Source of the DNA: Pseudomonas fluorescens
GTDB lineage: Bacteria; Pseudomonadota; Gammaproteobacteria; Pseudomonadales; Pseudomonadaceae
NCBI RefSeq assembly: GCF_002022275.1
Contig: NZ_MSDF01000031.1
Coordinates: forward strand, 112,845-150,802
Direction of reading: 5' to 3'
DNA: 37,958 nucleotides
Shown: piece by piece, positions 23,036-31,437 of the stretch
Numbering within the stretch: the first letter of the stretch is position 1
How the letters are laid out: the number at the start of each line of letters is the position of its first letter
The notes under the pieces: generated by a model
What the model saw: only the letters and a program-made list of their open reading frames with translations
Told to the model about the DNA's origin: nothing
Database searches by the model: none
Translations under genes and position numbers: made by a program

Positions 23036-23959
23036 TTACAGCCCAGCCAACACCGCCTCCAACTTCTCCTGATCCCGCGCAAACTGGCGAATCCCTTCCG
23101 CCAGCTTCTCCGTCGCCATCGCATCTTCATTCGACGCCCAGCGAAATTGCGCTTCGGTCAGTTGCTGCCGCGCTTCGCCTTCGGCACCCGGCGCCAATTT
23201 GCGTTCCAGCACGCCGTTATCTTCGGAAAGTTTTTGCAGCAAATCCGGGCTGATGGTCAGGCGATCGCACCCGGCCAATTCCTCGATCTGGCTCAAGGTG
23301 CGGAAGCTGGCGCCCATGACCACAGTCGGGATTTGGTTGGCCTTGTAGTAGTTGTAGATGCGCGTCACCGACTGCACGCCCGGGTCTTCGGCGCCGGTGT
23401 AGTCCAGGCCGGTGTTTTTGCGGTACCAGTCGTAGATGCGGCCCACGAACGGCGAGATCAGGAACACGCCCGCATCGGCGCAGGCCACGGCCTGGGCGAA
23501 GGAGAACAGCAGGGTGAGGTTGGTCTGGATACCGGCTTTTTCCAGGCGCTCGGCGGTGCGGATGCCTTCCCAGGTGGAGGCCAGCTTGATCAGCACGCGG
23601 TCGCGGCCGATGCCGGCTTGATCGTACAGCGCGATCAATTGGTTGGCTTTGGCCCACAACGCATCTTCATCGAAGGACAAACGTGCGTCGACTTCGGTGG
23701 AGATGCGGCCAGGGATGACCTTGAGAATGCCCGCACCCACCGACACGGCGAAGTGGTCGCACGCCAAGCCCACGTCGCCCTTGGACAGGTTCACCGCATC
23801 GCGCAGCAGCTCGGCGTATTCGGGGATGGCGGCGGCTTTCAGCAGCAGGGAAGGGTTGGTGGTGGCGTCCACCGGGCGCAGGCGGCTGATGGCTTCGAGG
23901 TCGCCGGTGTCGCAGACCACGGTGGTGAAGTGCTTGAGTTGTTCGAACTTGGACGTCAT
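23036..23959 (-). CDS. tal: Transaldolase
   Basis: A 307-residue class I transaldolase that moves a dihydroxyacetone unit between sugar phosphates (sedoheptulose 7-P + glyceraldehyde 3-P to erythrose 4-P + fructose 6-P). The active-site Schiff-base lysine is Lys125 in RVLIKLASTWEG. The N-terminal TTVVCDTGD and DATTNPSLLL (31-40) are conserved, and SPFVGRIYDWYRKN follows. Length is normal. AGGAG lies about ten bases before the ATG. It is the last gene of the minus-strand sugar operon, 23 bases after the SorC regulator gene, so it is probably the locus-specific copy that serves the pathway with the split transketolase. Confidence 0.96.
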   Translation of the reverse strand: MTSKFEQLKHFTTVVCDTGDLEAISRLRPVDATTNPSLLLKAAAIPEYAELLRDAVNLSKGDVGLACDHFAVSVGAGILKVIPGRISTEVDARLSFDEDALWAKANQLIALYDQAGIGRDRVLIKLASTWEGIRTAERLEKAGIQTNLTLLFSFAQAVACADAGVFLISPFVGRIYDWYRKNTGLDYTGAEDPGVQSVTRIYNYYKANQIPTVVMGASFRTLSQIEELAGCDRLTISPDLLQKLSEDNGVLERKLAPGAEGEARQQLTEAQFRWASNEDAMATEKLAEGIRQFARDQEKLEAVLAGL

Positions 23960-23982
23960 GAGCGGCAGTCTCCTAAAAAGGG

Positions 23983-24936
23983 TTAATGGTTCAGGGCCTG
24001 GGCGGTGTCGAGGTCGGTGATCAGCACGTCAAGGTAACCGCCCTTGAGCGCGCCACGAATCGCCTGCACCTTGTTCAGCCCGCCGGCCAAGCCGAGCACG
24101 CGTTGGATCGCGCGCAGTTTGGGCAGCGCCACCGACACCACGAATTCTTCGTCTTCTTCCAGCACCGGGTTGCCCTGGGCATCGAAGTAGCGCAGGCAGA
24201 TATCGCCCACCGCGCCGCGTTCGGCGAGCAGGCGCAGCATGTCTTCGGTGTAGTAGTTGCCGCTGTTGCGCAGCAGCTGTGAGGGTTCCAGGTCGCCAAT
24301 GCCGACGATGGCCAGAGTGATGCTGTCAAAGCGTTGCAGCACCTCCTTGACCTCTTCCATCTGCACGATGCGCTGCTTGCTTTCCACCGATTGCTCGATG
24401 CTTTGCGACGGCAGCAAAAACGCCGGGCAGTTGAGCAGGGTGGCCAGGCGTTGGGTCAGCAGGGTGGCTTCGAAAGCGCCCTTGTTGCCGACGCCTCCGA
24501 GCAACTGCACCACTTCCTGAGCGCCTTGCTTGCCTGGTTGCGCGTGCAAATGGCTGACCATGGCGCGGATGGTGCTGCTCCACGACGAAATACCGATGTG
24601 GTCCTGGACCGACAAGCTGGTTTCCAGGTAATGCGCGGCCGCCGAGCCGATGGCCTGCTTGATGCTTTCGTCATTGCCGGGTTCGGTAGCTTCCACCACG
24701 ATCACCTGGCGCACGCCGTAGCGGCGCTGCAACTGGTTTTCCAGCTCCAGGTGCAGGCCCTGGAGGCGCATCACGCTGATCTTGACCACGCCTTCCTGCA
24801 GCGCCCGGCGCAGGGCGCGGCTGATAAACGACTGCGACAAATCCAGTTGCGTGGAAATCTCGGACTGCTTGAGCCCTTCTTCGTAATAGAGGCTCGCGAT
24901 CTTGGTGATCAGGCGCTGTTCTTCGATCTGGCTCAT
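23983..24936 (-). CDS. SorC-family sugar-sensing regulator
   Basis: A 317-residue SorC/DeoR-type transcription factor. An N-terminal HTH at about residues 15-50 reads YYEEGLKQSEISTQLDLSQS, followed by the SorC sugar-binding domain (60-315) with GSAAAHYLE, ISSWSSTIRAMV and LLGGVGNKGAFEATLLTQRL. Members such as EryD, LsrR and DeoR-like proteins bind a phosphorylated sugar that frees the operator. It sits inside the minus-strand operon between the SDR gene and transaldolase, so it is likely autoregulated. TGAATA-type palindromes in the divergent promoter region at 30284-30547 are candidate operators. GAGG lies five bases before the ATG. Confidence 0.92.
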   Translation of the reverse strand: MSQIEEQRLITKIASLYYEEGLKQSEISTQLDLSQSFISRALRRALQEGVVKISVMRLQGLHLELENQLQRRYGVRQVIVVEATEPGNDESIKQAIGSAAAHYLETSLSVQDHIGISSWSSTIRAMVSHLHAQPGKQGAQEVVQLLGGVGNKGAFEATLLTQRLATLLNCPAFLLPSQSIEQSVESKQRIVQMEEVKEVLQRFDSITLAIVGIGDLEPSQLLRNSGNYYTEDMLRLLAERGAVGDICLRYFDAQGNPVLEEDEEFVVSVALPKLRAIQRVLGLAGGLNKVQAIRGALKGGYLDVLITDLDTAQALNH

Positions 24937-24981
24937 GAAGGCCTCAGTAGGTATTCCAATGCCGGTGAGGATACCAAACCC

Positions 24982-25782
24982 TCACGACATGATCAGGCCG
25001 CCGTCGATATTGATTGCCTGGCCCGTCAAGTAAGCCGCGTCATCCGAGGCCAAAAACGCCACCAACCCTGCCACATCCGAAGGTTTGCCGGCACGGCGCA
25101 GGGGGATGTTCTTGACCCATTCGGCCATCAATTCACCCTTGCCGTAGCGCTTTTCATCGGTGCTGAGGATCTCGCCCCACACCCGATCGTTGTAGTCCCA
25201 CATCTCGCTTTCGATGATGCCGGGGCAAAACGCGTTGACCGTGATGTTATGCCGCGCCAGTTCCAGCGCCAGGCTTTGGGTGATGCCGATCACGCCCATC
25301 TTGCTCGCTGCGTAGTGCGGCGTGTAGATAAAGCCCTGGCGGCCCTGACCGGACGAGGTGTTGATCAACCGCCCGCTGCCTTGCTTGACCATGTACTTGG
25401 CAGCTTCGCGGCAACCGAGCCACACGCCGGTGGTGTTGACCTGCAGCACCTTGTCGAAGTCGGCGCGAGGCATTTTGTCGTAGTGGTCGATGGTGATGAT
25501 GCCGGCGTTCTGCACCGACACGTCGATGCTGCCAAACCGCGCGTGGCCTTCGCGGTAGAGCTTTTCGATGTCGCTTTCACTGGTTACATCGATGCCCAGC
25601 GCCAGGGTCTCGACCTTGTATTCCTCGGCCAGTTGGTTGGCGGTGAAGGTCACGCGTTCCAGATCATTGGAGGCCAATACCAGGTGGGCGCCTTCCTGGG
25701 CGAAGCGCTCGGCAATCCCGGCGCCGATGCCACGGCAGGCGCCGGTGATGACTACGGTTTTACCGCTAAAACGTTGCGACAT
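24982..25782 (-). CDS. SDR, polyol dehydrogenase-type
   Basis: A 266-residue short-chain dehydrogenase with TGACRGIG near residue 12, the NAG element (QNAGIITID), catalytic serine in NTSSGQG, and YAASK. The C-terminus DGGLIMS is typical of sorbitol/iditol-type polyol dehydrogenases. ATG 25782 is used with GGAG about nine bases upstream; a TTG at 25797 would overlap that SD. It is 45 bases from the SorC gene and 21 bases from the next SDR. It probably oxidises a hydroxyl group of a polyol or sugar with NAD. Which hydroxyl is unknown. Confidence 0.92.
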   Translation of the reverse strand: MSQRFSGKTVVITGACRGIGAGIAERFAQEGAHLVLASNDLERVTFTANQLAEEYKVETLALGIDVTSESDIEKLYREGHARFGSIDVSVQNAGIITIDHYDKMPRADFDKVLQVNTTGVWLGCREAAKYMVKQGSGRLINTSSGQGRQGFIYTPHYAASKMGVIGITQSLALELARHNITVNAFCPGIIESEMWDYNDRVWGEILSTDEKRYGKGELMAEWVKNIPLRRAGKPSDVAGLVAFLASDDAAYLTGQAINIDGGLIMS

Positions 25783-25803
25783 GACAAAGGACTCCAAAAA
25801 GGC

Positions 25804-26568
25804 TTACCAGCAGACAAAACCGCCATCGACCAACAGGTCGACACCGGTGCAAAAGGATGACGCCTGGCTGACCAGGAAAATCGCCGGGCCAACCATTTCT
25901 TCCACGCCTGCCATGCGGCCCATGGGCGTGGTCTGTTCAAAAATCTTCACCTGATCGGCGACTTCCGGGCGCGAGTTCATCGGCGTTGCGGTGTAACCGG
26001 GGCTGATGCAATTGACCCGCAGGCCCTTGTCGGCCCATTCCATTGCCAGGCTTTTGCTCAGGTGGATTACGCCGGCCTTGGAGGTGTTGTAGTGGGCTTG
26101 CAGCAAGCCACGGTTGACGATGCTGCCGGACATGGACGCGATATTGACGATGGCGCCCTTACCGCGCGGCAGCATCACGGCGGCCTGGGCCTGGCAACTC
26201 AGGAAAATCCCGGTGAGGTTGATGTCCAGCGTGGCTTGCCAGCGTTGCAGTTCCAGCTCCTCGGCGGCCTGGGCATTGGCGATGCCGGCGCAGTTGACCG
26301 CCACGCTGAGTTCGCCGAGTTCGCTTTCGGTACGAGCGACGGCGGCGTCAAGGGCGGCGCGCTCGGTCACGGTGCCGCTCAACGCCAGGGCGCGACGGCC
26401 CAAGGCCTGGATGCGTTCGACGGTGCTGGCGATGCCGGGGCTGCCCGGCAGATCAAAGCAGGCCACATCGGCCCCTGCTTCGGCGAGCCCAACCGCGATG
26501 GCCTGGCCAATCCCACTGCCCGCGCCGGTCACAAATGCCACCTGGCCCTGAAGACTAAAAAGCTGCAT
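25804..26568 (-). CDS. SDR, arabinitol/xylulose-reductase-like
   Basis: A 254-residue SDR with TGAGSGIG (15-22), NCAGIAN, serine in NIASMSG, and YNTSK. The end ISPGYTATPMNSRPEV and the C-terminal SFCTGVDLLVDGGFVCW is the pattern of the fungal-type D-arabinitol dehydrogenase/L-xylulose reductase and mannitol dehydrogenase group. That is the basis for assigning polyol/ketose interconversion. SD GGAG lies six bases before the ATG. A REP pair separates it from the RbsA-like gene. Together with the other SDR it suggests two successive oxidation steps or a substrate with two stereochemical forms. Confidence 0.92.
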   Translation of the reverse strand: MQLFSLQGQVAFVTGAGSGIGQAIAVGLAEAGADVACFDLPGSPGIASTVERIQALGRRALALSGTVTERAALDAAVARTESELGELSVAVNCAGIANAQAAEELELQRWQATLDINLTGIFLSCQAQAAVMLPRGKGAIVNIASMSGSIVNRGLLQAHYNTSKAGVIHLSKSLAMEWADKGLRVNCISPGYTATPMNSRPEVADQVKIFEQTTPMGRMAGVEEMVGPAIFLVSQASSFCTGVDLLVDGGFVCW

Positions 26569-26604
26569 GAACTACTCCGTTATTTTGAATTCACAGTCGA
26601 TCCC

Positions 26605-26693
26605 TGTAGGAGGGGGCTTGCTCCCGATAGCGGTACATCAGATAAAAATACTCCAACTGAACCACCGCTATCGGGAGCAAGCCCCCTCCCACA
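26605..26693. repeat. REP inverted pair inside operon
   Basis: Arms of about 35 bases starting TGTAGGAGGGGGCTTGCTCC and ending in the complement lie between the transport and enzyme halves of the minus-strand operon, within the 157-base gap. The hairpin could lower transcription into the enzymes or protect the upstream mRNA. Confidence 0.85.
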
Positions 26694-26725
26694 TTGGATC
26701 TTCATTGTTTGTGCGGGCGAGGCAT

Positions 26726-28234
26726 TCAGGCGGTGGCCATTTCCATCACTGAAACCGGCGTGGCTTCCCCGCGCTCCAGAATCCCCATCTGCCGCCCCCG
26801 GCTCATCACCATCACCCGATGGGACAACCCGAGCACTTCATCCAGGTCCGAACTCACCACAATCACCGCCATGCCCTTGGCCGCGAGGTCTGCGATCACT
26901 TCATAAATCGCCGCCCGCGCGCCCACGTCGATACCGCGTGTGGGCTCATCGAGAATGAACACCTTGGGGTTGCGCGCCAGCCATTTGGCAATGATCACCT
27001 TCTGCTGATTACCGCCGGACAAACTCGAAATCCGCGACTGCGGCGCACCTTTCACGCCCAGCCTTGCCACCGCCGTACGTGCAAATTCGCGCAGCGGGGC
27101 AGGGAAGACCCAACCGCGTTTATCCAATAGATCAGTGTTGCCATAAATCAGGTTGTCTTCGATCCGATGCTCCACCACCACACCTTGTTGCTTGCGGTCT
27201 TCGGGCACCAGCACCACACCGGCCTGAATCGCCTCGAATGGTGAGCGCAACTGGCGAACTTCACCGTCGAGCACCATATGGCCCTTGATGTCCTGGGCCG
27301 CGCCCGCAATGGTGCGCACCAGCTCGGTCCGCCCGGCGCCGACCACCCCGGCAATGCCGAACACTTCCCCGGCACGCACGCTGAATTCGATGCCGTGCAA
27401 GGCAAACTCGCGGCAACTCAGGTCTTTGACTTGCAACATCACCTGGTCTTTCGGCGCCTGCAACGTGGGGAAAATCCGCTCCAGGCTGCGCCCGACCATC
27501 TGCTCCACCAGCTCACGCACCGGCACCTGGGCCGTGGCATGCAGGGCGATCTGGCGCCCATCGCGCAGCACCAGCACACGGTCGGCAATGCGTGCGATTT
27601 CTTCCAGGCGATGGCTGATATAGATGAACGAAACGCCCTCGGCCTTGAGCCGTTCGACCTGCTGAAACAGCAGCTCGGTTTCTTCACCACCCAGCGCGGC
27701 GGTGGGTTCATCCAGAATCAGCAAGCGTGCCTTGAGGGTCAGCGCCTTGGCGATTTCCACCAGTTGCTGCGCCGCCACGCTCAGGCCTTCGACCTTGCGC
27801 GAGGCGGGCACTTTGAGCCCCAGGCGTTCCAGCTGGATCTGCGCCTGGGCCTCGATGTAGTCGCGGTCGACCCGCCCGTGACGCATGGGCAGGCGGCCGA
27901 CGAAGATGTTTTCGGCGATCGACAATTGCGGCAGCAGGCGGATTTCCTGGTGAATCAAGCCGATCCCGGCGCCCAGCGCAGCCCCCGGTGACGCGGGGGC
28001 GTAGGGCTCGCCGAGCCAGGTCATGCTACCCCCGGCTTCCGGCTGCACAAGCCCGGCGATGATCGACGACAAGGTGGATTTACCCGCGCCATTCTCGCCG
28101 AGCAAGGCCAACACTTCACCGGGGCGAATGTCCACGTTGACCTGCGACAACACCTGAACCGGGCCGTAGGCCTTGCTGATATCGCGCAGGCACAACACCG
28201 CGTCAGGCATCGTTTCCAGAGCTGCTGCTCGCAT
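26726..28234 (-). CDS. Sugar ABC ATPase, RbsA-like
   Basis: A 502-residue fused double ATPase of the CUT2 (ribose/inositol/AI-2) class. The first domain has Walker A GENGAGKS (46-53), a signature degraded to LSVAAQQ, and Walker B LLILDEPTAAL. The second has a Walker-like GIAGVVGAGRTE with Arg for Lys, as is normal for this class, then an intact signature LSGGNQQK and Walker B VFILDEPTRGID. Start ATG 28234 is chosen because GGAGG lies six bases before it; the TTG start at 28252 would overlap that SD. It energises uptake with the adjacent RbsB- and RbsC-like proteins. Confidence 0.95.
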   Translation of the reverse strand: MRAAALETMPDAVLCLRDISKAYGPVQVLSQVNVDIRPGEVLALLGENGAGKSTLSSIIAGLVQPEAGGSMTWLGEPYAPASPGAALGAGIGLIHQEIRLLPQLSIAENIFVGRLPMRHGRVDRDYIEAQAQIQLERLGLKVPASRKVEGLSVAAQQLVEIAKALTLKARLLILDEPTAALGGEETELLFQQVERLKAEGVSFIYISHRLEEIARIADRVLVLRDGRQIALHATAQVPVRELVEQMVGRSLERIFPTLQAPKDQVMLQVKDLSCREFALHGIEFSVRAGEVFGIAGVVGAGRTELVRTIAGAAQDIKGHMVLDGEVRQLRSPFEAIQAGVVLVPEDRKQQGVVVEHRIEDNLIYGNTDLLDKRGWVFPAPLREFARTAVARLGVKGAPQSRISSLSGGNQQKVIIAKWLARNPKVFILDEPTRGIDVGARAAIYEVIADLAAKGMAVIVVSSDLDEVLGLSHRVMVMSRGRQMGILERGEATPVSVMEMATA

Positions 28235-28248
28235 GACGACCTCCGGGT

Positions 28249-29181
28249 TCAAGGGTGCTGTTGCAGGAACGGCGCGACGTTTTCTTTGGTGGTCAGCACG
28301 GTCGGCAGCAGTTGTTCCTTGGGCACGGCTTTACCGGCTTTCAGGTCGATCGCCGAGGCTACGGCCAGGCGCCCCATTTTCTGGGTTTGCTGGGTCATGG
28401 TGGCGTTCAGCACGCCGCTTTCCACGGCCTTGAGCCCGGCTACATCACCGTCAAAACCGACCACCACGACTTTGTGATCGAGGTTGGCGACCTTGACCGC
28501 CTGCGCTGCGCCCAGTGCCATGGCATCGGCACGGCCGAAGAACACGCTGATATTCGGGTCACGCTGGAGCAGGTCCTGGGCCACGGCGAAGCCTTTGTCC
28601 TGAGCCCATTCAGCCGGTTGCTGAGCGACGACCTTCAGGTCCGGGAAGGCTTTCAAGCCTTCTTCAAAGCCCTTGGCGCGATCGTTTTCCGGCGTGGTGC
28701 CGAGCTGGCCTTGCAGGATCGCAATGCGGCCTTTGCCGTCAGTGATCTTGCCCACGTACTCAGCCAGGGTTTTGGCCCCGGCCACGCTGTCGCTGGCGAT
28801 AAAGGTATCGCCCGGTGCGTCAGGTGCGTTGCGGTCCACGGCGATCACCGGAATACCCGCGGCCTTGGCGGCTTTCACCGGCACACCGGCGGCGGTGGCG
28901 CCTGCCGGGATGTAGATCAGCACGTCGATCTGGCGGGTGATCAGGTCTTCAATCTGGCTGACCTGGGTGGAGGAGTTGCCCTGGGCGTCCACGGTGATCA
29001 CCTTGATCCCCTTGGCCTTGCCCTCGGCTTCCACCGATTGCTTGATCTGGTTGAAAAAGTCGGCCTGCAGGTTGGCCACGGCCAGGCCGATGGTCAGGTC
29101 CTTGGCCCAGGTGGTGCCGGCGGCGGTGAGGGTGGCGGCAGCGAGAGCGGTGGCGATGAGCAGTTTCTTGGGGCTGAACAT
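28249..29181 (-). CDS. Sugar-binding protein, RbsB-like
   Basis: A 310-residue periplasmic binding protein. Signal peptide 1-26 with cleavage after TTWA. The mature chain starts KDLTIGLAVANLQADFFNQI; the class segment QGNSSTQVSQIEDLITRQIDVLIYIPAGATAAGVPVKAAKAAGIPVIAVDRN is easily seen (residues 66-118, shown in part). GFDGDVAGLKAVESG and TMTQQTQKMG are ligand/domain-hinge regions of ribose-type proteins. It is the second gene of the operon, and its stop is 14 bases before the RbsA-like start. The ligand is probably a pentose, pentitol or branched sugar. Confidence 0.95.
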   Translation of the reverse strand: MFSPKKLLIATALAAATLTAAGTTWAKDLTIGLAVANLQADFFNQIKQSVEAEGKAKGIKVITVDAQGNSSTQVSQIEDLITRQIDVLIYIPAGATAAGVPVKAAKAAGIPVIAVDRNAPDAPGDTFIASDSVAGAKTLAEYVGKITDGKGRIAILQGQLGTTPENDRAKGFEEGLKAFPDLKVVAQQPAEWAQDKGFAVAQDLLQRDPNISVFFGRADAMALGAAQAVKVANLDHKVVVVGFDGDVAGLKAVESGVLNATMTQQTQKMGRLAVASAIDLKAGKAVPKEQLLPTVLTTKENVAPFLQQHP

Positions 29182-29231
29182 GTCGGTGACTCCTGGTTTT
29201 ATTGTTGGGGGGTGTCAACTGTCGAACAGAT

Positions 29232-30239
29232 TTAACGGGCAGTGCTGGAGCGGCGGCGCAGGGTGTCGATGGTCACGGCGAGGGCGATGACCACGCCGAT
29301 CACCACTTGTTGAATAAAGGGCGAAACGCCGAGCAGGTTGAGGCCATTGCGCAACACGCCAATGATCAACACGCCGACCAGCGTGCCGCCGATGCTGCCC
29401 ACACCGCCGCTGAGGCTGGCGCCGCCAATCACCACGGCGGCGATGGCGTCCAGTTCCAGGCTCAGCCCGGCACTCGGTTGCGATGAATCAAGGCGTGCGG
29501 CGAGGGTGACAGCAGCGATCCCGGCGAGGGCGCCGCTGACCGCATACACCCACAAGGTAATCGCGCGCACTTTGATGCCCGACAGGCGTGCCACTTCCGG
29601 GCTGCCGCCCATGGCGTAGAGGTTGCGGCCACCGGCACGAAAGCGCAGGAACACCCAGGCCACCACCAGCATCACCAGAAACAAGCCGACCGTGGCCGAC
29701 AGGAAACCGAAATGCCGCACCGTGGCCAGGCTGGTGAACCAGTCCGGGTAACCGACGATTTGCCGGCCTTCAGTGAGGATATTCGCCAGGCCACGGGCCA
29801 CCGACATCATGGTCAGCGTGGCAATGAACGGCGGCAGCTTGGCGTAGGTGATCAAGCCGCCGGACACCAACCCGGCAAGCATGCCGCTGGCAATCGAGAT
29901 CGGAATCGCGAAGCCCAACGGCACCGCCTGATCCTGATAGAGCCAGCCGAGCATCATCATCGAGAAGGCCAACACCGAGCCGACCGACAAATCGATGCCG
30001 CCGATCACGATCACCGCCGTCATGCCAATCGCAAGGATGCCCAGCACCGTGACCTGATCAAGGATGTTCAGGCCATTGCGCAGCGAGAAGAAGAATTCGG
30101 AACTGAAGGAGAAAACCAGCACCAGCAGCACAAGCCCGATCAGCGGGCCGCCGATATTGCTGGGAAGCAGTTTTACCAGCCGCGGGCGGTGAGGCGGCTT
30201 GAGTTCGGCCGGGTGCTGGACAGTAGCTTTGGCGTCCAC
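29232..30239 (-). CDS. Sugar ABC permease, RbsC-like
   Basis: A 335-residue inner-membrane permease with about eight to ten membrane segments. It has the class segment GIDLSVGSVLAFSMM, then RFRAGGRNLYAMGGSPEVARLSGI (residues about 210-235) and SGGVGSIGGTLVGVLIIGVLRNGL. The start is GTG at 30239 with AGGAG six bases upstream. It is the first gene of the minus-strand operon and diverges from the transketolase genes across a 361-base control region. Confidence 0.95.
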   Translation of the reverse strand: MDAKATVQHPAELKPPHRPRLVKLLPSNIGGPLIGLVLLVLVFSFSSEFFFSLRNGLNILDQVTVLGILAIGMTAVIVIGGIDLSVGSVLAFSMMMLGWLYQDQAVPLGFAIPISIASGMLAGLVSGGLITYAKLPPFIATLTMMSVARGLANILTEGRQIVGYPDWFTSLATVRHFGFLSATVGLFLVMLVVAWVFLRFRAGGRNLYAMGGSPEVARLSGIKVRAITLWVYAVSGALAGIAAVTLAARLDSSQPSAGLSLELDAIAAVVIGGASLSGGVGSIGGTLVGVLIIGVLRNGLNLLGVSPFIQQVVIGVVIALAVTIDTLRRRSSTAR

Positions 30240-30283
30240 GTTGTTCTCCTGACTTATTTTTTTTGGAGTTCATTCAGGTGCTT

Positions 30284-30367
30284 TGAATATTTATGCATGC
30301 CTGATTGTTAATTCAGATTCAGGTGCCACCGTGTCAATGTCAAGCGCTTAATTTTTTATGCATGCCT
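30284..30367. promoter_or_regulatory. Repeated TGAATA/ATGCAT elements
   Basis: TTTATGCATGCCT occurs exactly at 30290-30302 and again at 30355-30367, 65 bases apart. The first copy is part of a near palindrome TGAATA-TT-TATGCA (30284-30297). A SorC operator is a reasonable guess; it lies between the divergent operons. Confidence 0.45.
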
Positions 30368-30533
30368 CTAAACCGCTGCTTCCGGTGCTCGCAAAGCCAC
30401 GGAATAGAGTAGCGCGTGTGGGATTTTGGCCGTCTGTCCGGGAGGTATTTCCGGCTTTTATTTCATTTTTCGACGCATCCCTCACTTGACCTGCTTGTGA
30501 ATCGGCGCCTAAATAGAAATATATTGTCACTGC

Positions 30534-30547
30534 TGAATAAATATTCA
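30534..30547. promoter_or_regulatory. TGAATA-AA-TATTCA palindrome
   Basis: A perfect six-base inverted repeat with a two-base spacer lies 54 bases before the transketolase start. It has the same pattern as the near palindrome at 30284. The two would let one regulator control both operons. The rest of 30240-30600 is AT-rich with no ORF. Confidence 0.5.
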
Positions 30548-30600
30548 AAGACAGCTTTGGGCACTTTCACCTCACGTGGTCAGCCCCCAGGAGCCGCTGC

Positions 30601-31437
30601 ATGAACGCCTTCCAGTACGACGCCCACCAGATCAAAGAACAGGCCCGGCTGATCCGGCGCCACGTCATTCGCCTTAACGCCGATTCACCGGCCGGCGGCC
30701 ACACCGGGGCCGACCTGTCGGAAACCGACATCCTCGCCACCCTGTATTTCCGCATCCTCAACACCGGCCCGGAACGCCTCGAAGACCCGGAACGGGACAT
30801 CTACATTCAGAGCAAGGGCCACGGCGTCGGCGGTTTGTATTGCTGCCTGGCGCAGGCGGGTTACATCCCCACCGAGTGGCTGCCGACCTATCAACACTTC
30901 AACTCCCATTTGCCCGGCCACCCGGTGCGCCAGAAAACCCCCGGCATCGAGCTCAACACCGGCGCCCTCGGCCACGGCTTGCCGGTGGCGGTGGGGTTGG
31001 CGCTGGCGGCGAAGATGTCCGGCAGCAAAAAGCGCATCTATGTGCTGACCGGCGACGGTGAGCTGGCCGAAGGCTCGAACTGGGAGGCGGCAATGGCGGC
31101 GGCGAAGTACAAGCTGGATAACCTGTTCGTGATCGTCGACAAGAACAAGCTGCAGCTGGCCGGGTTGACGGCCGAGATCATGCCGCTCGACCCGCTCGAC
31201 GTGAAATGGGCCGCCTTCGGCTTCAGCGTCAGCGAGTGCGACGGCAACGACGTGGGCCAGTTGATTGAATCCCTGGAAACCATGCAAACCAAAACCGGCG
31301 CGCCCCAGGTGCTGATCGCCCACACCATCAAAGGCAAGGGCGTGTCGTTTATCGAAGCCCGTCCCGAATGGCACCACCGTGTGCCCAAGGGTGACGAAAT
31401 CAACGCGGCACTGGAGGAGTTGAGTCATGGCGAGTGA
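30601..31437 (+). CDS. Transketolase, N-terminal subunit
   Basis: A 278-residue subunit that binds thiamine diphosphate. The TPP/magnesium motif is GDGELAEGSNWE (151 on) to VDKNK (179-183). His34 in AGGHTGADLS, SKGHG (71-75) and NTGALGHGLPVA are other cofactor-side segments. The enzyme is split, as in some bacteria and archaea, the C-terminal half being the next gene. AGGAG lies seven bases before the ATG. It starts the plus-strand operon and overlaps the next gene by 11 bases. In the cluster it would accept C2 units from a ketose phosphate. Confidence 0.95.
   Translation: MNAFQYDAHQIKEQARLIRRHVIRLNADSPAGGHTGADLSETDILATLYFRILNTGPERLEDPERDIYIQSKGHGVGGLYCCLAQAGYIPTEWLPTYQHFNSHLPGHPVRQKTPGIELNTGALGHGLPVAVGLALAAKMSGSKKRIYVLTGDGELAEGSNWEAAMAAAKYKLDNLFVIVDKNKLQLAGLTAEIMPLDPLDVKWAAFGFSVSECDGNDVGQLIESLETMQTKTGAPQVLIAHTIKGKGVSFIEARPEWHHRVPKGDEINAALEELSHGE

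Noticed and set aside
22868..23986. 372-residue plus-strand ORF opposite transaldolase
   Set aside because: Begins in a REP element and continues as antisense of tal.
24334..25860. 508-residue plus-strand ORF
   Set aside because: Runs across the SorC and SDR genes on the other strand; low-complexity shadow without family signature.
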